In this document: piece after piece, positions 61,553 through 64,000 of the stretch
How positions within the stretch are numbered: position 1 is the stretch's first letter
Layout of the letters: every line of letters starts with the position of its first letter
From: Paenibacillus rigui
Lineage (GTDB): Bacteria > Bacillota > Bacilli > Paenibacillales > NBRC-103111
Direction of reading: 5' to 3'
Length of the DNA: 64,000 nucleotides
Assembly: GCF_002234615.1 (NCBI RefSeq)
Contig: NZ_NMQW01000034.1
Span: 1-64,000, forward strand
Notes under the pieces: generated by a model
Databases searched by the model: none
Told to the model about the DNA's origin: nothing
What the model saw: the letters and a program-made list of their open reading frames with translations, nothing else
Translations under genes and position numbers: made by a program

Positions 61553-61819
61553 AGCCTTCCCTCCTCATAGAAGTACAATACAATATCCGGTAAACACTAT
61601 CTTTAATCATATCATTGTTTGCCTTGCAGAGAAAGAGTTATTTCACATTTTTGACATGATTGTTAACGTTTTATGAAGAAATATTACAAATGAATGACAG
61701 ATATTCCCTCCTCATTCCATTGGGACATTATTCCTATATAGGACGGCCATGAATAGAGCTAAAATTATACAGCGCAATAAGGCGCAAGCAAATAACTTCA
61801 ATTTCAAGGAGAATTACCT

Positions 61820-62305
61820 ATGCTTATCCGAACCGCCCAATCTATTGCTGAGGTGCAGGAGGCTTACAAGATCGAGGAAGCCTCCTATCCCCTGGAGGCC
61901 GCTGCGTCATTGAATGCATTTTATGAACGTTTTCGCTTATTTCATCCTTACTTTATAGTAGCCGAGCAAGATCACCAAATCGTAGGCGTAGCCAATGGCA
62001 TTCGGCTGAATCACGAGGACTTGTCCGACGAAGGCATGAAGCAAATGTCCGGTTATGATCAGGATGGACGCAACTTTTGCTTGCTGACCGTAGCTGTAGA
62101 TGCTGATTTTCGGGGTCATGGCATCGGATATGAGCTGTTGAACGCGGTCATCCAACAAGCCAAGCAAGACAACCTGGAACATGTACTGCTCATGTGCGAG
62201 GAGCATTTAATCCACTTTTACCAAAGAGCAGGGTTCGTTTATGTTAAACCGTCCGCTTCAGGACATGCAGGTATTGCCTGGCACGAAATGAAGCTCATTT
62301 TATGA
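61820..62305 (+). CDS. GNAT acetyltransferase
   Basis: 161 residues with AYKIEEASYPLEAAASLNAF near the N-terminus, the acetyl-CoA loop DFRGHGIGYELLN, and CEEHLIHFYQRAGFVYV. The first part is like the serotonin N-acetyltransferase/AANAT-type group. Substrate unknown. CAAGGAGAA precedes the ATG. Confidence 0.88.
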   Translation: MLIRTAQSIAEVQEAYKIEEASYPLEAAASLNAFYERFRLFHPYFIVAEQDHQIVGVANGIRLNHEDLSDEGMKQMSGYDQDGRNFCLLTVAVDADFRGHGIGYELLNAVIQQAKQDNLEHVLLMCEEHLIHFYQRAGFVYVKPSASGHAGIAWHEMKLIL

Positions 62306-62378
62306 CCCTAATTCCAAAAAATGATTTAAAACACCAGCAGGATTTTGCCTTCCACCTCCGAATATATAGTATCAACCA

Positions 62379-62415
62379 TTTGTTTATTCATTAAACAAAG
62401 TAACTATTAAACAAA
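62379..62415 (+). promoter_or_regulatory. XylR-type operator before xylB
   Basis: TTTGTTTA (62379-62386) and TAAACAAA (62392-62399) are perfect inverted arms five bases apart. A further half-site TTAAACAAA follows at 62407-62415, 16 bp downstream. The pattern resembles ROK-family XylR operators of Firmicutes, and its position 20-56 bp before the start codon suits repression. Confidence 0.7.
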
Positions 62416-62434
62416 CTTTAGAAGAGGTGGAACC

Positions 62435-63961
62435 ATGGCATACTTTTTAGGCATTGATTTGGGTACTTCCGCAGTAAAATGTATTTTGGTTGATGATCAA
62501 GGCACGGTGAAATCCAGCCACAGCGTTGAATATCCGCTGCTTCAGCCTCAACCAGGCTGGGCGGAGCAGCATCCTGAGGACTGGTGGCAGGGAACAGCTG
62601 CATGCATCCAGGCATTGCTGAGCAAGTCTGGTGTTACAGGCCAAGAAGTAGCAGGCATTGGATTGTCCGGGCAAATGCACGGGTCGGTATTCCTCGATCG
62701 TGAGCTTCAGGTTGTCCGCCCTGCTCTGCTCTGGTGTGATCAGCGCACCGCTGCAGAGTGCGACTGGATCGAGGAAGCGGTAGGCGGCCGTGAGGCTCTG
62801 GGCCGCCTTACCGGCAACAAGGCGCTGACAGGCTTCACTGCGCCCAAGGTCGTCTGGCTCCGCAATCACGAGCCGGAAAACTACAGCCGTACGGCGCATT
62901 TGATGCTGCCGAAGGACTATGTGCGCCTCCAGCTGACAGGCGCCTTCGGTATGGACATGGCAGACGCAAGCGGCACGCTGCTCTTGGATGTGGCGAACCG
63001 CAGATGGTCGCCGGTAGTGACCGAGCGGCTGAACATTCCTATGGAATGGCTTCCGCCGCTCTATGAGAGCAACGACGTGGCCGGCCATCTCCTGCCGGCC
63101 GCGGCGGAACGGACTGGACTGGCGGTCGGTACGCCAGTCGTTGCCGGCGGCGGCGACCAAGCCTGCGGCGCGGTCGGCGTCGGGGTCGTGCGACAGGGCA
63201 TCGCATCTGTCGCGCTGGGCACTTCCGGTGTCGTATTCGTTCACGACGACACCTATCAAGTTGATCCGGAGTGCCGGCTGCACTCCTTCTGTCACGGCGT
63301 GCCTGGCAAATGGCACCGTATGGGTGTCATGCTGGCGGCCGGAGGCTCGTTCCAATGGTGGAAAAACCATCTGGCCTTTGAGGAGCTTCAGCAAGCTGAA
63401 GCCGAAGGCAGGGATGTGTACGAGATTCTCACAGCCAAAGCAGAGACAGCACCAATCGGCAGCGAAGGTTTATTATTCATGCCGTATTTGACAGGTGAGC
63501 GTACGCCTCACCCGGACCCAAAAGCACGCGGCGGGTTCATTGGCTTGAACCTGCGTCATTCCAAAGCCCACCTGACACGTGCCGTGATGGAAGGCATTAC
63601 TTTCGGTTTAAGGGATTCGATGGAGCTCATCGAGGCGTCCGGCATTGAAATCAAGGAGCTTCGAGTAAATGGCGGAGGTGCCCGCAGCTTGTTCTGGCGT
63701 CAAATGATTGCGGATATATTCGGCTATCCTGTCGTCACGGTCAATTCCACAGACGGCCCTGCCTATGGCGCTGCTGTAATGGCTGCATCCGGCGTTCTAG
63801 GCCAAGACATCAGCGACCTATGCGAGCGTTGGATTCAGGTCGTAGATCGCGTAGAACCGAATCCAGACAGCCAGGCACTCTACCAGCAGTATTATGATGT
63901 ATATAAAACCTTATACCCTACACTGAAATCCACACTGCATCAACTGAGCGACTTGGTTTAA
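62435..63961 (+). CDS. xylB: xylulokinase
   Basis: A 508-residue FGGY kinase phosphorylating D-xylulose. N-terminal phosphate loop FLGIDLGTSAVKCILVDDQG, the substrate motif GIGLSGQMHGSVFLD, catalytic base D241 in GGGDQACGAVGVG, and the ATP site in RVNGGGARSLFWRQM. AGAGGTGG precedes the ATG. xylA and xylR are not in the window. XylR-type operator upstream suggests xylose induction. Confidence 0.95.
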   Translation: MAYFLGIDLGTSAVKCILVDDQGTVKSSHSVEYPLLQPQPGWAEQHPEDWWQGTAACIQALLSKSGVTGQEVAGIGLSGQMHGSVFLDRELQVVRPALLWCDQRTAAECDWIEEAVGGREALGRLTGNKALTGFTAPKVVWLRNHEPENYSRTAHLMLPKDYVRLQLTGAFGMDMADASGTLLLDVANRRWSPVVTERLNIPMEWLPPLYESNDVAGHLLPAAAERTGLAVGTPVVAGGGDQACGAVGVGVVRQGIASVALGTSGVVFVHDDTYQVDPECRLHSFCHGVPGKWHRMGVMLAAGGSFQWWKNHLAFEELQQAEAEGRDVYEILTAKAETAPIGSEGLLFMPYLTGERTPHPDPKARGGFIGLNLRHSKAHLTRAVMEGITFGLRDSMELIEASGIEIKELRVNGGGARSLFWRQMIADIFGYPVVTVNSTDGPAYGAAVMAASGVLGQDISDLCERWIQVVDRVEPNPDSQALYQQYYDVYKTLYPTLKSTLHQLSDLV

Positions 63962-64000
63962 TTCGAAGCCTGCCTTAGATGCCCTAAGAACACGATACTC

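Noticed and set aside
62447-63394. long minus-strand open frame inside xylB
   Set aside because: It is antisense to a conserved kinase, with composition explained by codon bias of xylB.

Overview
The window reads as a chromosomal segment of a spore-forming Firmicute of the Paenibacillaceae, most likely Paenibacillus or a close relative. The basis is intermediate GC content, strong GGAGG ribosome-binding sites with frequent TTG and GTG starts, Bacillales-type genes (yqhH-yqhG, yqzE, lipM, yugP, a YjcZ-like spore peptide) and Paenibacillus-style secreted proteins with a copper-amine-oxidase 'stalk' domain. No prophage, transposase, CRISPR array or rRNA operon is visible; the only RNA gene found is tRNA-Leu(CAG). 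Assignments rest on motifs and remembered family features, not on database searches.

Layout. 1-1.3 kb is AT-rich and foreign-looking: a frameshifted HEPN-like gene and a putative PD-(D/E)XK nuclease-like gene. 1.3-16 kb is core: B12-dependent ribonucleotide reductase with two NrdR boxes, a DinB-fold enzyme, D-amino-acid transaminase, octanoyltransferase LipM ending inside a long inverted-repeat element, yqhH-yqhG, a secreted protein followed by 40-bp tandem repeats, yqzE, argS and tRNA-Leu. 15.6-25.4 kb holds lipoproteins, tiny membrane peptides, cobinamide salvage (cbiZ), xpt, DedA, a YkvI-like transporter, an EamA exporter and a glycosyltransferase. 25.5-33 kb holds a GGDEF protein, ribokinase, two divergent XRE regulators, the queDEC operon for preQ0 synthesis, an acidic protein built of three repeats, and a YjcZ-like peptide.

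32.4-50 kb is almost entirely minus strand: two RNA-modification enzymes, a membrane-anchored propeller-like protein, a DUF309 protein, a small alarmone synthetase, pyrD, an L,D-transpeptidase, an HD-GYP protein, then three genes that look like one signalling and surface module (CHASE2 adenylate cyclase, FecR-domain secreted protein, NHL/stalk secreted protein), then ferredoxin, mobB and DNA polymerase IV. 50-64 kb carries cimA, a TlpA-like thioredoxin, an MFS transporter, a JAMM protease-fold protein, an exonuclease / DUF294 nucleotidyltransferase / ammonium transporter group, a MerR regulator, yugP, a LysR regulator divergent from tpx, a GNAT enzyme, and xylB behind a XylR-type operator.

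The most interesting leads are the CHASE2-cyclase/FecR/NHL cluster, the 216-bp long-inverted-repeat element whose right end supplies the lipM stop codon, the 40-bp tandem array with two competing hairpins, the three-repeat acidic protein, the structured leader before the YjcZ-like peptide, and several peptide genes of 30-45 codons with good ribosome-binding sites.
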